Source: Kiritimatiellia bacterium (GTDB lineage Bacteria; Verrucomicrobiota; Kiritimatiellia; SLAD01). Taken from it: a DNA stretch of 16,560 nt. Shown here in pieces: positions 1 through 7,799 of the stretch (positions are counted from its first letter, which is position 1; each line of letters begins with the position of its first letter). The translations under genes and the position numbers were made by a program. Location of the stretch: positions 1 through 16,560 of the forward strand of contig SKXR01000189.1 of assembly GCA_007128275.1 (NCBI GenBank). Reading direction: 5' to 3'. Below the pieces are notes generated by a model, which saw only the letters and a list, made by a program, of their open reading frames with translations, ran no database searches and had not been told where the DNA came from.

Positions 1-381
1 ATCCAGCCTTTGTTCATGATCTTGCGCGTGTACCGGTTCATCGGCGGAAAAGAGGTTGGGCCGGGCGCCGGAATGAACAAATCCCTGCAGCACATTGGGC
101 GTCGTGAAGAAAAGGGTGAGGAGCAGGTCGTCCGAGTGAGGGGCCTTCACCACCAACCCGTTGCTGCACATCCAGCAGCGATACGAATCATCCTGTGGAT
201 CGAGTCCTCCATGCAGACTCCACCCCGGCGCATTCATGGCGAGCGCATAATCGCCGGGAGCGGATTGTGCGCGCAAGACCAAGCCGGCGTGCGGGACACT
301 GACGCGCCCGGCAGCGGGCCGCAGTAAGCGCCCTTTTCTCCAGCCGGTAGGGGGAGGCCAACTAATCGTCGATTCACTCAT
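1..381 (-). CDS. Unrecognised protein, N-terminal 127 residues (runs off the left edge)
   Basis: An uninterrupted minus-strand frame runs from the ATG at 381 to the window edge with no stop in 127 codons. I do not recognise the family. It begins MSESTISWPPPTGW and contains a short Cys pair (RCWMCSNG, about residues 76-83). There is no signal peptide or membrane segment. Codon choice (GC-rich third positions) resembles the neighbouring genes. It lies 73 bases downstream of the M48 protease gene on the same strand, so it may belong to the same leftward operon as nadA. An AAGG lies about 9 bases before this ATG. A second in-frame ATG at 399 would add six residues (MRKVSL) but has its GAGG only two bases away, so 381 is preferred. 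That this is a real gene is an inference from frame, strand and position. The plus-strand frame over the same stretch is shorter and has no recognisable product. Confidence 0.5.
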   Translation of the reverse strand, partial: MSESTISWPPPTGWRKGRLLRPAAGRVSVPHAGLVLRAQSAPGDYALAMNAPGWSLHGGLDPQDDSYRCWMCSNGLVVKAPHSDDLLLTLFFTTPNVLQGFVHSGARPNLFSADEPVHAQDHEQRLD

Positions 382-454
382 GAGCGATACCTTGCGCATT
401 GCCTCAAAGACAGGCAAGCCGATTTATGAACCGCAGGCAGGGACACCGCGCTGT

Positions 455-1321
455 TCAGGGAGAATAATCCGGCGGGTAACCTCCCGTAGTTTCGGCGTAG
501 AGCGCCATGGCTTCAGGCATCGCGCGTTCCAACGCGCGGTATCGGTCCCGGTGCGTGGGATGCGAAGAAAGGTATTTGAAGAGACCGGGATCGCCTTGCT
601 GTTCATGCACCCGGCGCCAGACCCGCGCGGCCGCGCGCGGGTCGTAACCCGCCTCGGCCATGTAGAAGAGACCGATCCGATCCGCTTCATGTTCGTCCTG
701 GCGGGAATAGCGTGGCAGAACCAGTCCCTCATAAATCAGAAACGACGCGCCGAGTGCCAAAGCCACATCGGACTGGTCGGTTAATTCGGCGGCAATGGCG
801 CCTATCAGGAATAACATGCTGACCGGCATGGTCCGCGTAAGCGTTTTGGTTGTGTGCCGCGCGGTGGCATGGGCAATTTCATGCGCCATCACGGCCGCCA
901 ATTCCGTATCGTCCTTTACCAGGCCGATCTCGGGATCGTACAACCCTTCCCAGAACAACAATTGGCCGCCGGGCGCGCAGGCCGCGTTAACAATATTGGT
1001 GTGAAAGAGTGTGACGGTGTAGGGGAGATCGGGATAGTGCGACACGGCGGCGATCCGGTGCATCATGTTGGACAGGGTTGCGAGCTTGGCGAGATCCCGG
1101 TTGATGGGAACGCCTTGGTCCTTCATTTCCGTAATCACGTCCGCCACCACGGTGCGGCCGAGCTTGATATCTTCGTCCAGCGTGTAGAGGTTTCTTACTT
1201 CGCGGCCCGTTACCGGGTCGTATTGCGTGGTGGCACAACCGGTGGCGAGGAAGACGGCGGCCAGCAGTCCGAGGGGCGTTCCGCGTGCGGCGATCCTGAC
1301 AAACGAAATGATATGGTTCAT
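455..1321 (-). CDS. M48-family zinc metallopeptidase, lipoprotein (Oma1/YcaL/BepA-like)
   Basis: A zinc endopeptidase of the M48 family, predicted to sit in the periplasm anchored by a lipid. These enzymes usually take part in envelope protein quality control. The protein has 288 residues. The signal segment (1-28) ends in FLATGC, a lipobox giving Cys29 as the lipidated residue. The catalytic motif HEIAH is at 147-151, with two zinc histidines and the catalytic Glu. The third zinc ligand is E210 in DEHEADRIG, preceded by the typical LPRYSRQ segment. Residues 165-180 are hydrophobic, as in other M48 proteins between the two motifs. The ATG at 1321 is chosen because a TAGGAG ribosome site lies six bases before it and the signal peptide begins there. 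A longer frame from 1360 has neither. No TPR domain follows, so it is shorter than BepA. It lies 65 bases downstream of nadA on the same strand. The family is certain; the substrate is unknown. Confidence 0.92.
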   Translation of the reverse strand: MNHIISFVRIAARGTPLGLLAAVFLATGCATTQYDPVTGREVRNLYTLDEDIKLGRTVVADVITEMKDQGVPINRDLAKLATLSNMMHRIAAVSHYPDLPYTVTLFHTNIVNAACAPGGQLLFWEGLYDPEIGLVKDDTELAAVMAHEIAHATARHTTKTLTRTMPVSMLFLIGAIAAELTDQSDVALALGASFLIYEGLVLPRYSRQDEHEADRIGLFYMAEAGYDPRAAARVWRRVHEQQGDPGLFKYLSSHPTHRDRYRALERAMPEAMALYAETTGGYPPDYSP

Positions 1322-1386
1322 GGCAACTCCTACATCTGTAGCATAAGACGTTCGGAGCATACTGTCTATTCAAAGTGAACGGACGG

Positions 1387-2430
1387 CTAGTCTTTGGCGC
1401 TGATTTCGATCATGCGTTTCACGGACCGGTAAGCGCGTTTCCGGATATCCTCCGGCACGTCGATGACGTAGCGGTTATGGATTAACGCGTCGCGCGTGTC
1501 TTCCAGCGTGATCTCATTCATGTGCGGGCACCGAATACTGCACATGCGCAGCATTTCCTTGTCCGGATTCTCGGCGGCAATGTTGTCGCCCATCGCGCAT
1601 TCGGTAAGAATCAAGTATTTGTCGGCCTTGTGGTTCTTCACATAGTGCACCATGGCCGTGGTACTACCGGAATAGTCGGATGCCTCCACCACCTCGGGAC
1701 TGCATTCCGGATGGGCCAATACGAGGACGTCGGGAAATTGGCGGCGCGCGTTGTCGATGTCTTCCACGGTGAACTGCTCATGCACCTCACAACGGCCGTG
1801 CCACCCGATCATTTGATAGTCCAACGAGGAATCAAACTGGTTGGGCGGCATGCGTGTCGGAAAGATAATGTGTTTTCCGGTTTCTTTGGCCGTGTTTTTC
1901 GCCAGATACTCGTCCGGTAAAAAGATGACCGTGTCCGTCCCGAGCGATTCCACCACGGCGGCGGCATTGCTGGATGTGCAGCAGATGTCGCATTCCGCTT
2001 TCACGTCGGCGTAGGTGTTGACATACGTCACCACCGGCACGCCGGGAAACTGTTTTTTTAGATTGCGCACATCTTCCGCGGTGATGCTGGCGGCCAGGGA
2101 ACAACCCGCTTTCTTGGCGGGTAACAACACGGTCTTGTCGGGGCTCAGAATCTTCGCCGTCTCCGCCATGAAGCGGACCCCGCAGAACACGATCACATCC
2201 TGCTCACAGGCGGCCGCCTTGCGGCTCAGCTCGAGGGAGTCCCCCACAAAGTCGGGTACGGAATAGAAGAGGGCCGGCTCCATATAGTTGTGCGCCAGGA
2301 TGACGGCATTCTTCTCCTTCTTCAGTCGCAGGATCTCTTCCGCAATCTCCGCTTTGTAGCGCAGTTCAAAATCGGGAACGACTTGGCTCAGTTTGTTCTT
2401 CAGATGTTCGTATATCGTTTGGGTGGTCAC
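1387..2430 (-). CDS. nadA: Quinolinate synthase NadA
   Basis: A cytosolic [4Fe-4S] enzyme that condenses iminoaspartate (from NadB) with dihydroxyacetone phosphate to make quinolinate, the de novo precursor of NAD. At 347 residues it is the usual NadA length. Cluster ligands are C110 (AGCSLA), C243 (AHPECSPEVV) and C301 (RCPHMNEITLE). Other signatures are ILAHNYMEP near the N terminus (44-52), GDSLELS (63-69), TSSNA (152-156) and the FPTRMPPNQ loop (190-198). Extra cysteines (C147, C150, C151) cluster before TSSNA, and C297 sits four residues before the last ligand. The start is the GTG at 2430, seven bases after a GAGGAG ribosome site. The frame stays open to 2787, but that extension has no NadA similarity and overlaps the divergent gene. 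nadB and nadC are not in the window. The M48 protease gene follows 65 bases downstream. Confidence 0.96.
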   Translation of the reverse strand: MTTQTIYEHLKNKLSQVVPDFELRYKAEIAEEILRLKKEKNAVILAHNYMEPALFYSVPDFVGDSLELSRKAAACEQDVIVFCGVRFMAETAKILSPDKTVLLPAKKAGCSLAASITAEDVRNLKKQFPGVPVVTYVNTYADVKAECDICCTSSNAAAVVESLGTDTVIFLPDEYLAKNTAKETGKHIIFPTRMPPNQFDSSLDYQMIGWHGRCEVHEQFTVEDIDNARRQFPDVLVLAHPECSPEVVEASDYSGSTTAMVHYVKNHKADKYLILTECAMGDNIAAENPDKEMLRMCSIRCPHMNEITLEDTRDALIHNRYVIDVPEDIRKRAYRSVKRMIEISAKD

Positions 2431-2569
2431 CGGGGGTCTCCTCGCTTTGTCACGCGCCGGACTGTCGGGATTGAAGATACGTGTTGACCCCGTTCTTGCA
2501 AGAGGAATTACTTGATTGATGCGCATAAGCATATAAGAATGCAGCGCACTTCGAAGAGGAGACCCATCG
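2431..2569. promoter_or_regulatory. Divergent promoter region between nadA and sucrose synthase
   Basis: This 139-base gap must carry the promoters of two genes that point away from each other. For nadA (minus strand) the best candidate is TTGCAA (2496-2501), 16 bases, TATCTT (complement of 2474-2479), four of six matches in each box. It puts the transcript start about 35 bases before the GTG. For the rightward gene there is a TATAAG at 2532-2537, five of six for a -10 box, but no convincing -35 box at the right distance. The assignments are by eye. No known operator was recognised. Confidence 0.35.
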
Positions 2570-4960
2570 GTGAATGACATCCAGGACCTGCTGAAAAAAG
2601 AACGTAGCGCGTGTTTCATGCTGCTGACCCGCCTCGTGGAGAAAGGGGCCGAGTTCCTTTTGCACACGGATTTGATTGAAGAGTTTGAGGCCTTTTGCGC
2701 CACCGATGAGGGGGCGCCGCTTAAGGACACGCCCATGCGCGATCTGATGTACGCCGCCCAGGAGGCGACGGTGTTGCCGGACGCCATCTATATGTCGGTC
2801 CGGACCGCGGTGGGATCGTGGACGTATATCCTGTTCGAAGTCCCGGACGTGCAATGCCAAATGATCAGCCTGCGGGATTTTCTGCAGGCGACGGAACGGC
2901 GGGTGAATCAGGCGCAGGAATGGGATGCGCGTGTATTGGAGATCGATCTGTCTCCGTTTGACCGCGGTTTACCGCGTCTGAGAGATCCTCGCTCCATCGG
3001 TCGAGGCGTCGAATTTCTTAATCGGCATCTGTCCAACAACATCTTCGAGGACGCCGGCAAAGGGGATGAACGGTTGTTCAGCTATTTACGGATGCACCAT
3101 GTGGAAAGCCGTCAGTTGATGATCAATCATCGGCTGGAAAATGCGCAGGCGTTGCATCAAGCGCTGGCGAAAGCGGAGGATTTCCTTTCCTCGGAACCCG
3201 AAGACGCCGAATGGGAGCAGGTAGGCGACCGGCTGGAACAGCTCGGGTTCGAACGCGGTTGGGGGCGCACGGTCAACGTGATGCGTGAAACGATGGGCCT
3301 GTTGGCCGACGTGCTGGAGGCGCCCGAACCGAAGGCCCTGGCCGAATTCCTGGCTCGACTTCCCATGATTTTCAATATCGTGATCCTGTCGCCCCACGGA
3401 TACTTCGGCCAATTCGGGGTGTTGGGCAAGCCCGATACCGGCGGGCAGGTGGTCTATATTCTCGATCAGGTCAAGGCCTTGGAACGGGAAATGAAACGCA
3501 ACATCTACGAGCAGGGCTTGGATATCGAGCCGGGTATTCTGGTGGTGACGCGCTTGATCCCCGAAGCGGGCGAAACGACCTGCGATCAACCCCTTGAGCA
3601 GGTCATGGGCACGGAACATGCCCGCATCCTGCGCGTGCCCTTCCGTGACGAATCCGGAGAGATCGTACCGCACTGGATCTCGCGGTTCCGGATTTGGCCC
3701 TATCTGGAACGATTCGCGTTGGAAGCCGAACGCGAGATTCGCGCTGAAATGGGCGGGCGCGTTGATTTTGTCATTGGGAACTATTCCGACGGCAACCTGG
3801 TCGCTACGCTGCTGAGCGAACGGCTCGGGGTCACCCAGTGCAACATCGCGCACGCGCTGGAGAAGACCAAGTACCTGCAGTCGGCGCTCTACTGGCACGA
3901 ACACGAAAAGGAACATTACTTTTCGTGCCAATTCACAGCGGACCTCATCGCCATGAACACCGCCGATTTCATCATCACCAGCACGTATCAGGAAGTGGCG
4001 GGCACCCCGGAGATCGTCGGACAATATGAAAGCTACGGCAGTTTCACCATGCCCGGTCTCTATCGGGTCTTGAAAGGCATCGACGTTTTTGACCCGAAAT
4101 TCAACATCGTTTCGCCCGGCGTAAACGAGGAAGTCTTCTTTCCGTATAGCGCGTCGGACCGTCGCATCCCCACGCTCAAAAAAGCGGTCGATGCGCTGAT
4201 CTACGGGGCGCCCGACGAGCAGGCGCGCGGAGAGTTGAAGGATAAAGACAAGCCGTTGCTATTCACCATGGCCCGGCTTGATCCGGTGAAGAACGTGCTG
4301 GGTTTCCTCGAGATGTACGCGCGCAGCGATGACTTGCGCGAACGGGTGAATGTCCTGATTGCGGGCGGCTATGTGCAGCCGGACCGCTCGCAGGACGATT
4401 CCGAACGAAGTCAGATCGAGCGCATGCACGCGTTGTTCGACGAATACGAACTGGATGCGCATGTGCGGTGGGTGGACATGCAGACGGATAAGAACAAGGT
4501 GGGCGAATTGTACCGTTGCGTGGCGGACACCCAAGGCGCCTTCATTCAACCGGCGCTATTCGAGGCCTTCGGATTGACCGTGCTCGAAGCCATGGCCAGC
4601 GGGTTGCCGACCATTGCCACTTGTTACGGCGGACCGCTCGAGATCATTGAGGACAACCAATCGGGGTTCCACATCAACCCCAACAATCCGGAAGAGGCGG
4701 CGAAAATCCTGAGCGGCTTTTTCGCGCGTTGCGAATCGGATCCGGATCATTGGAAGGCCATTTCACAGGGCGGTATCGACCGGGTGGAAAGTCGATATAC
4801 CTGGACCCTGTACGCCCAGCGCCTGCTTTCCTTGTCGCGGATATACGGGTTCTGGAAACATATCTCGGGCATCAAACGCGAAGCCACGCGGCGCTACCTG
4901 GAAATGTTCTATCAGCTCATGTTCAAACCGCGCTCAAGTCTGATCACGCCGAAGGAATAA
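2570..4960 (+). CDS. sus: Sucrose synthase
   Basis: A GT4 glycosyltransferase catalysing the reversible reaction sucrose + NDP = fructose + NDP-glucose, probably in the cytosol. At 796 residues it matches plant and bacterial sucrose synthases and is not a sucrose-phosphate synthase. The N-terminal regulatory part covers about 1-260. The catalytic part starts with SPHGYFGQFGVLGKPDTGG (D289-TGGQ, acceptor site). It continues with AHALEKTKYLQS (H428), the segment YFSCQFTADLIAMNTADFII, the nucleotide-binding ARLDPVKN (R569, K574) and the EX7E motif EAFGLTVLE (E665, E673). The start is a GTG at 2570, eight bases after AGGAG (2557-2561). The ATG at 2574 is out of frame. No sucrose-phosphate synthase, phosphatase or fructokinase gene is adjacent; the neighbours are divergent nadA and a convergent lipoprotein gene. 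It may make sucrose as a compatible solute or feed sucrose into NDP-glucose and glycogen. The direction cannot be read from sequence. Confidence 0.95.
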   Translation: MNDIQDLLKKERSACFMLLTRLVEKGAEFLLHTDLIEEFEAFCATDEGAPLKDTPMRDLMYAAQEATVLPDAIYMSVRTAVGSWTYILFEVPDVQCQMISLRDFLQATERRVNQAQEWDARVLEIDLSPFDRGLPRLRDPRSIGRGVEFLNRHLSNNIFEDAGKGDERLFSYLRMHHVESRQLMINHRLENAQALHQALAKAEDFLSSEPEDAEWEQVGDRLEQLGFERGWGRTVNVMRETMGLLADVLEAPEPKALAEFLARLPMIFNIVILSPHGYFGQFGVLGKPDTGGQVVYILDQVKALEREMKRNIYEQGLDIEPGILVVTRLIPEAGETTCDQPLEQVMGTEHARILRVPFRDESGEIVPHWISRFRIWPYLERFALEAEREIRAEMGGRVDFVIGNYSDGNLVATLLSERLGVTQCNIAHALEKTKYLQSALYWHEHEKEHYFSCQFTADLIAMNTADFIITSTYQEVAGTPEIVGQYESYGSFTMPGLYRVLKGIDVFDPKFNIVSPGVNEEVFFPYSASDRRIPTLKKAVDALIYGAPDEQARGELKDKDKPLLFTMARLDPVKNVLGFLEMYARSDDLRERVNVLIAGGYVQPDRSQDDSERSQIERMHALFDEYELDAHVRWVDMQTDKNKVGELYRCVADTQGAFIQPALFEAFGLTVLEAMASGLPTIATCYGGPLEIIEDNQSGFHINPNNPEEAAKILSGFFARCESDPDHWKAISQGGIDRVESRYTWTLYAQRLLSLSRIYGFWKHISGIKREATRRYLEMFYQLMFKPRSSLITPKE

Positions 4961-5030
4961 CCTGATTTGTCCCATCGTTGTGCACCATGGTGTCGGTCCC
5001 CATACGCTGATGCGCAGCAGGCGCGCGCGG

Positions 5031-5492
5031 TCAATACCGATACACCCCTTTTTGCAGCGCATCGCGGAACGCCGCGATGATTTTGCCTGAGCGGATGGTG
5101 GCTCCGCTGTAGCCGTCCACTTCCGTTTGCACGATCGGGCCGGGGGTGTACAAGTCCGCCAAATGATCCGCCAGACGTTTGCCGACCAGATACTGCAAGG
5201 CTTCGTCGTACTGACGGATCACGGACCGATACGGTTCTACGTCCGTGGTCCAATCGTAGGCGGGTACGATTCCCACCAAATGACGGAACTCCGCTTGAGT
5301 TACGATGCCGTTTTCGAGCGTGAACTGCACGTTGACTTGAATCCGTCCTTGATCAATGAACGATCCCCGATAGGTTCCATCTTCGTGGCGGTACTGTTCC
5401 ACATTCATGAACGATACGGGTCTCTCGCACCCCGCACCGAGAAACGCGCAGCAGAGCATGGCCAAAACAGTCCGCGGGTTGTATATCTTCAT
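5031..5492 (-). CDS. FMN-binding domain lipoprotein with flavinylation motif
   Basis: A small extracytoplasmic protein of 153 residues related to the FMN-binding domain of RnfG, NqrC and NosR. The signal segment ends LGAGC, giving Cys22 as a probable lipid-modified residue. The C-terminal part holds DGYSGATIRSG (126-136), which matches the D-x-x-(S/T)-G-A-T motif whose threonine (here T132) receives FMN covalently from ApbE. This suggests a one-domain electron carrier in the periplasm. No ApbE, Rnf or Nqr gene is in the window, so the partner is unknown. The ATG at 5492 is preferred because AAAGGA lies seven bases before it; the in-frame ATG at 5498 is almost on top of that ribosome site. The gene converges on sucrose synthase across a 70-base gap that has no clear terminator, only a 10-base perfect palindrome at 4983-4992. 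Confidence 0.85.
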   Translation of the reverse strand: MKIYNPRTVLAMLCCAFLGAGCERPVSFMNVEQYRHEDGTYRGSFIDQGRIQVNVQFTLENGIVTQAEFRHLVGIVPAYDWTTDVEPYRSVIRQYDEALQYLVGKRLADHLADLYTPGPIVQTEVDGYSGATIRSGKIIAAFRDALQKGVYRY

Positions 5493-5544
5493 CGGCATAT
5501 CCTTTCATTCATGTTGCCCTATGCCTCAAAACGGTCTCGCAAAG

Positions 5545-5572
5545 AGCATTGTGTCGCAAGCATAACCGTCAA
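5545..5572 (-). promoter_or_regulatory. Possible promoter of the FMN-binding lipoprotein gene
   Basis: Read on the minus strand, TTGACG (complement of 5567-5572, five of six for -35) is followed after 16 bases by AATGCT (complement of 5545-5550, three of six for -10). This would start a transcript about 45 bases before the ATG at 5492. The -10 box is weak, so this is only a candidate. Confidence 0.25.
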
Positions 5573-5596
5573 GGTCGTTCTGAAGAAATGGCGATC

Positions 5597-5650
5597 GTGG
5601 GGCCAGCGTCCCCGCCGTACTATCCACGACTGGAAAAGACATGGTGGATA
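5597..5650. repeat. Two adjacent stem-loops, possible dispersed repeat
   Basis: Between the tRNA-Leu and the lipoprotein gene there is a GGGGCCAGCGTCCCC stem-loop near 5599-5613. It is followed by an inverted repeat with 7-base arms: TATCCAC at 5621-5627 and GTGGATA at 5644-5650. Neither is followed by a T-run. The style matches the other repeat families of the window, and I suspect a dispersed element, but only one copy is present here. Confidence 0.35.
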
Positions 5651-5700
5651 CTGACCCTGTTTTCGGGACATGGGTTTCGGTCGATACCGTACCCTTGTTA

Positions 5701-5786
5701 TGGTGCCGGAGGTGGGAGTCGAACCCACACGAGGTTGCCCTCGCCAGATTTTGAGTCTGGTGCGTCTGCCATTCCGCCACTCCGGC
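5701..5786 (-). tRNA. tRNA-Leu (anticodon CAA)
   Basis: The minus strand folds into a complete class II tRNA. The acceptor arms GCCGGAG and CTCCGGC pair fully, followed by discriminator A and an encoded CCA (complement of 5701-5703). The anticodon stem is CCAGA/TCTGG with loop CTCAAAA, so the anticodon is CAA and it reads UUG. The long variable arm CGAGG-GCAA-CCTCG is typical of leucine tRNAs. The T arm is GTGGG-TTCGACT-CCCAC. All stems are perfect. Confidence 0.97.
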
Positions 5787-5803
5787 TGAATTGCCCCTAC
5801 GTT

Positions 5804-5832
5804 TTAGTACGCGCGCCCGGAAAGTAAAGCAA
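5804..5832 (-). promoter_or_regulatory. Candidate promoter of tRNA-Leu
   Basis: On the minus strand TTGCTT (complement of 5827-5832) and TACTAA (complement of 5804-5809) are 17 bases apart. The transcript start would fall about ten bases before the tRNA 5' end. The spacing and position are good, the boxes only moderate. Confidence 0.3.
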
Positions 5833-5993
5833 ATAGCGCGCCGCCAAAATCAATAAGTTCCCCTGCGTGATTTCGCATTAACGAACGGGTTTCGCAAAAA
5901 CCAGCGCACTTGGAGGGGCGCGTTACAAGAGCCCTAAATCCCCGTTCGAGGTGTCGCGCCTGTCTTCCGCAGCTCGCGCGCTTACTCTGCGCC

Positions 5994-6284
5994 TGGAGGG
6001 CGAGGCTTCCGCCGAGCCGGATCCGGGGTCAGAAGCGTTGCTTTATCTGGCTTGGAGGGCGAGGCTCCTGCCGAGCCGCGCACGGACCAGCGGCCTTGCC
6101 TTATCTTCCGGCTCCGCAGAGCGTCGCCCTCCAGCTTGTGCGGTTATCCTGCGCTTGGAGGGCGAGGCTCCTGCCGAGCCGCGCACGGTCCCGCGGCCTT
6201 GCTCCATCTTCCGGCTCCGCAGAGCGTCGCCCTCCAGCTTGTGCGGTCATCCTGCGCTTGGAGGGCGAGGCTCCCGCCGAGCCG
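5994..6284. repeat. 103-bp tandem repeat with inverted substructure, upstream of lysS
   Basis: The 26-base unit TGGAGGGCGAGGCTCC followed by (T/C)GCCGAGCCG occurs four times, starting at 5994, 6053, 6156 and 6259. The last three are exactly 103 bases apart. Copies 6053-6155 and 6156-6258 differ at only six positions by my count, and a third partial copy follows. Each copy also holds a near-inverted version, GGCTCCGCAGAGCGTCGCCC plus TCCA (first at 6110-6133), so each unit can fold into a large hairpin. The surrounding gene-free stretch 5787-6359 contains otherwise only the tRNA promoter region and the lysS leader. The repeat has few stop codons, so all three plus frames stay open across it and give peptides such as LEGEAPAEP and WRARLPPSR. 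I recall these as repeat-derived peptides in PVC-group genomes. Confidence 0.85.
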
Positions 6285-6359
6285 CATCAAAGAGCGAGTC
6301 TGCTCTTGCGTATGCGGGGAGGGGTCTCTATGCTGACCCCCTATTTTACGGAGTCTATC

Positions 6360-7799
6360 ATGCAGGAATCAATCCACGAAAACGAGTTCAGGGAACAGCG
6401 CATCGCGAACATGAAAGCGCTGGAAACGCTTGGGTATACCGCCTTTGGCGGGGCCTACGAACGGACGGGCACGGTGGGCGCTGTCCGTGCGGCGTTCGAA
6501 GAGGGGCGGTCCGCGCGCATGGCGGGACGCGTCGTGGCCCTGCGCGAAATGGGCAAGAGCATTTTCGCCCACATTCAAGATGCGACGGGCCGTTTTCAGG
6601 TGTACGTGCGCAAGGACGTCATCGGCGATGACGCGTTCAAGGCGTTTAAATTGATCGATCTCGGCGATCATGTGGGGATGGAAGGTGAGTTGTTCGTCAC
6701 CAAGATGGGGGAACCGTCCCTGAAAGTGGCGCGCTGGGAGCTGTTGTCAAAAGCGCTTCTGCCGTTGCCCGCCAAATGGCATGGTTTACAGGATGTCGAA
6801 ATCCGTTATCGCCAGCGCTATCTGGACCTCCTTTCCAACGCCGACGTGTGCGCGGTATTTCGGAATCGGTCGTTGGCCGTGAAAGCCATTCGCGATTTCT
6901 TGTTTGACCGCGCTTATCTCGAAGTGGAAACGCCGATGATGCAATCCATGCCGGGCGGCGCGGCGGCCAAACCGTTCAAGACCCATTACGAAGCCTTGAA
7001 CGCCGATGTGTATCTGCGCATCGCGCCGGAACTATTTTTGAAACGCTTGTTGGTCGGCGGGTACGATCGCGTGTTCGAGTTGAACCGCAATTTCCGCAAC
7101 GAAGGGTTGAGCCGCTTTCATAATCCCGAGTTCACCATGCTCGAAATCTACGAGGCGTATGGCAATGTGCGCACCATGATGACCTTGGTGACGGACCTGA
7201 TCACGCATGTGGCGAACACCGTCTATGGATCGCTGGTCTTCGGGGAAGGGGAGCAGACCATCGATTTGACGGCCCCTTGGCGGGAAGTACCTTACCGGGA
7301 TTTGGTCCGCGAACGGGCGGGCGCCGATTGGTTTGAGCTGGACCTCGACGGGAAACGCGCGAAAGCCGAATCGCTGGGGCTGTCCATCGCGCCGGACTGG
7401 AACGAAATTGAGGTGACGCAGGAAGTGTTTGAGAAACTTATTGAGAAGACCTTGCAGCACCCGACGTTTGTGACTCGGCTGCCCGTAGAGCTGGTGCCGT
7501 TGGCGAAGACCTGCACGGATGATCCGGAATCTGTGGACGTGTTTGAATTGATTATCGGCGGTCGAGAAATCGCGCCCGGCTATGAAGAACTCAATGATCC
7601 TTTGGAACAACGACGCCGCTTCGAACAGCAGGCGGACGGCGACCCGTCGAAAGTGGACGAAGATTTCCTCCTGGCGCTCGAACACGGGATGCCGCCCGCG
7701 GGCGGCATGGGCATCGGGATTGACCGGTTGATCATGATCCTGTCGGGTGTTGAAGCGATCCGGGACGTCATCCTCTTTCCGCAACTCAAGCAAAAATGA
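6360..7799 (+). CDS. lysS: Lysyl-tRNA synthetase (class II)
   Basis: Charges tRNA-Lys with lysine in the cytosol. The protein has 479 residues, slightly shorter than typical LysRS because of a short N terminus. An anticodon-binding OB fold covers about 50-140 (AGRVVALREMGKSIFAHIQD). The class II core contains the LysRS hallmarks HGLQDVEIRYRQRYLDL, EVETPMMQSMPGGAAAKPF and LRIAPELFLKRLLVGGYDRV. Motif 2 is FRNEG (245-249) with HNPEFTMLEIYEAY, and motif 3 is GGMGIGIDRL (448-457). The start is the ATG at 6360, six bases after ACGGAG. An in-frame ATG at 6330 after GGAGGGG is a fair alternative adding ten residues. The frame stays open to 5910, but that part is repeat-derived and not LysRS. A weak TTGCGT (6306-6311), 17 bases, TATGCT (6329-6334) could be its promoter. 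The stop overlaps the next gene by four bases (ATGA). Confidence 0.96.
   Translation: MQESIHENEFREQRIANMKALETLGYTAFGGAYERTGTVGAVRAAFEEGRSARMAGRVVALREMGKSIFAHIQDATGRFQVYVRKDVIGDDAFKAFKLIDLGDHVGMEGELFVTKMGEPSLKVARWELLSKALLPLPAKWHGLQDVEIRYRQRYLDLLSNADVCAVFRNRSLAVKAIRDFLFDRAYLEVETPMMQSMPGGAAAKPFKTHYEALNADVYLRIAPELFLKRLLVGGYDRVFELNRNFRNEGLSRFHNPEFTMLEIYEAYGNVRTMMTLVTDLITHVANTVYGSLVFGEGEQTIDLTAPWREVPYRDLVRERAGADWFELDLDGKRAKAESLGLSIAPDWNEIEVTQEVFEKLIEKTLQHPTFVTRLPVELVPLAKTCTDDPESVDVFELIIGGREIAPGYEELNDPLEQRRRFEQQADGDPSKVDEDFLLALEHGMPPAGGMGIGIDRLIMILSGVEAIRDVILFPQLKQK

Noticed and set aside
2431..2787. A longer NadA with 119 extra N-terminal residues
   Set aside because: The extension overlaps the divergent sucrose synthase gene and its start, lacks NadA similarity, and a GTG with a strong ribosome site lies at 2430.
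3086..4024. A 312-residue open frame antisense to sucrose synthase
   Set aside because: It is the mirror of a strongly conserved gene in a GC-rich genome, has no recognisable domain and no ribosome site worth noting.
4983..4992. CACCATGGTG palindrome as a bidirectional terminator between two convergent genes
   Set aside because: It is a short perfect palindrome with no loop and no T-run on either side, so it would not form a stable terminator hairpin.
5526..5780. Small proteins encoded over the tRNA-Leu
   Set aside because: These frames translate the tRNA and its flanking hairpins; the tRNA fold is perfect and explains the sequence.
5910..6359. A 150-residue N-terminal extension of lysyl-tRNA synthetase
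   Set aside because: It is made of the repeat units at 5994-6284, has no LysRS similarity, and normal LysRS sequence with a ribosome site begins at 6360 (or 6330).
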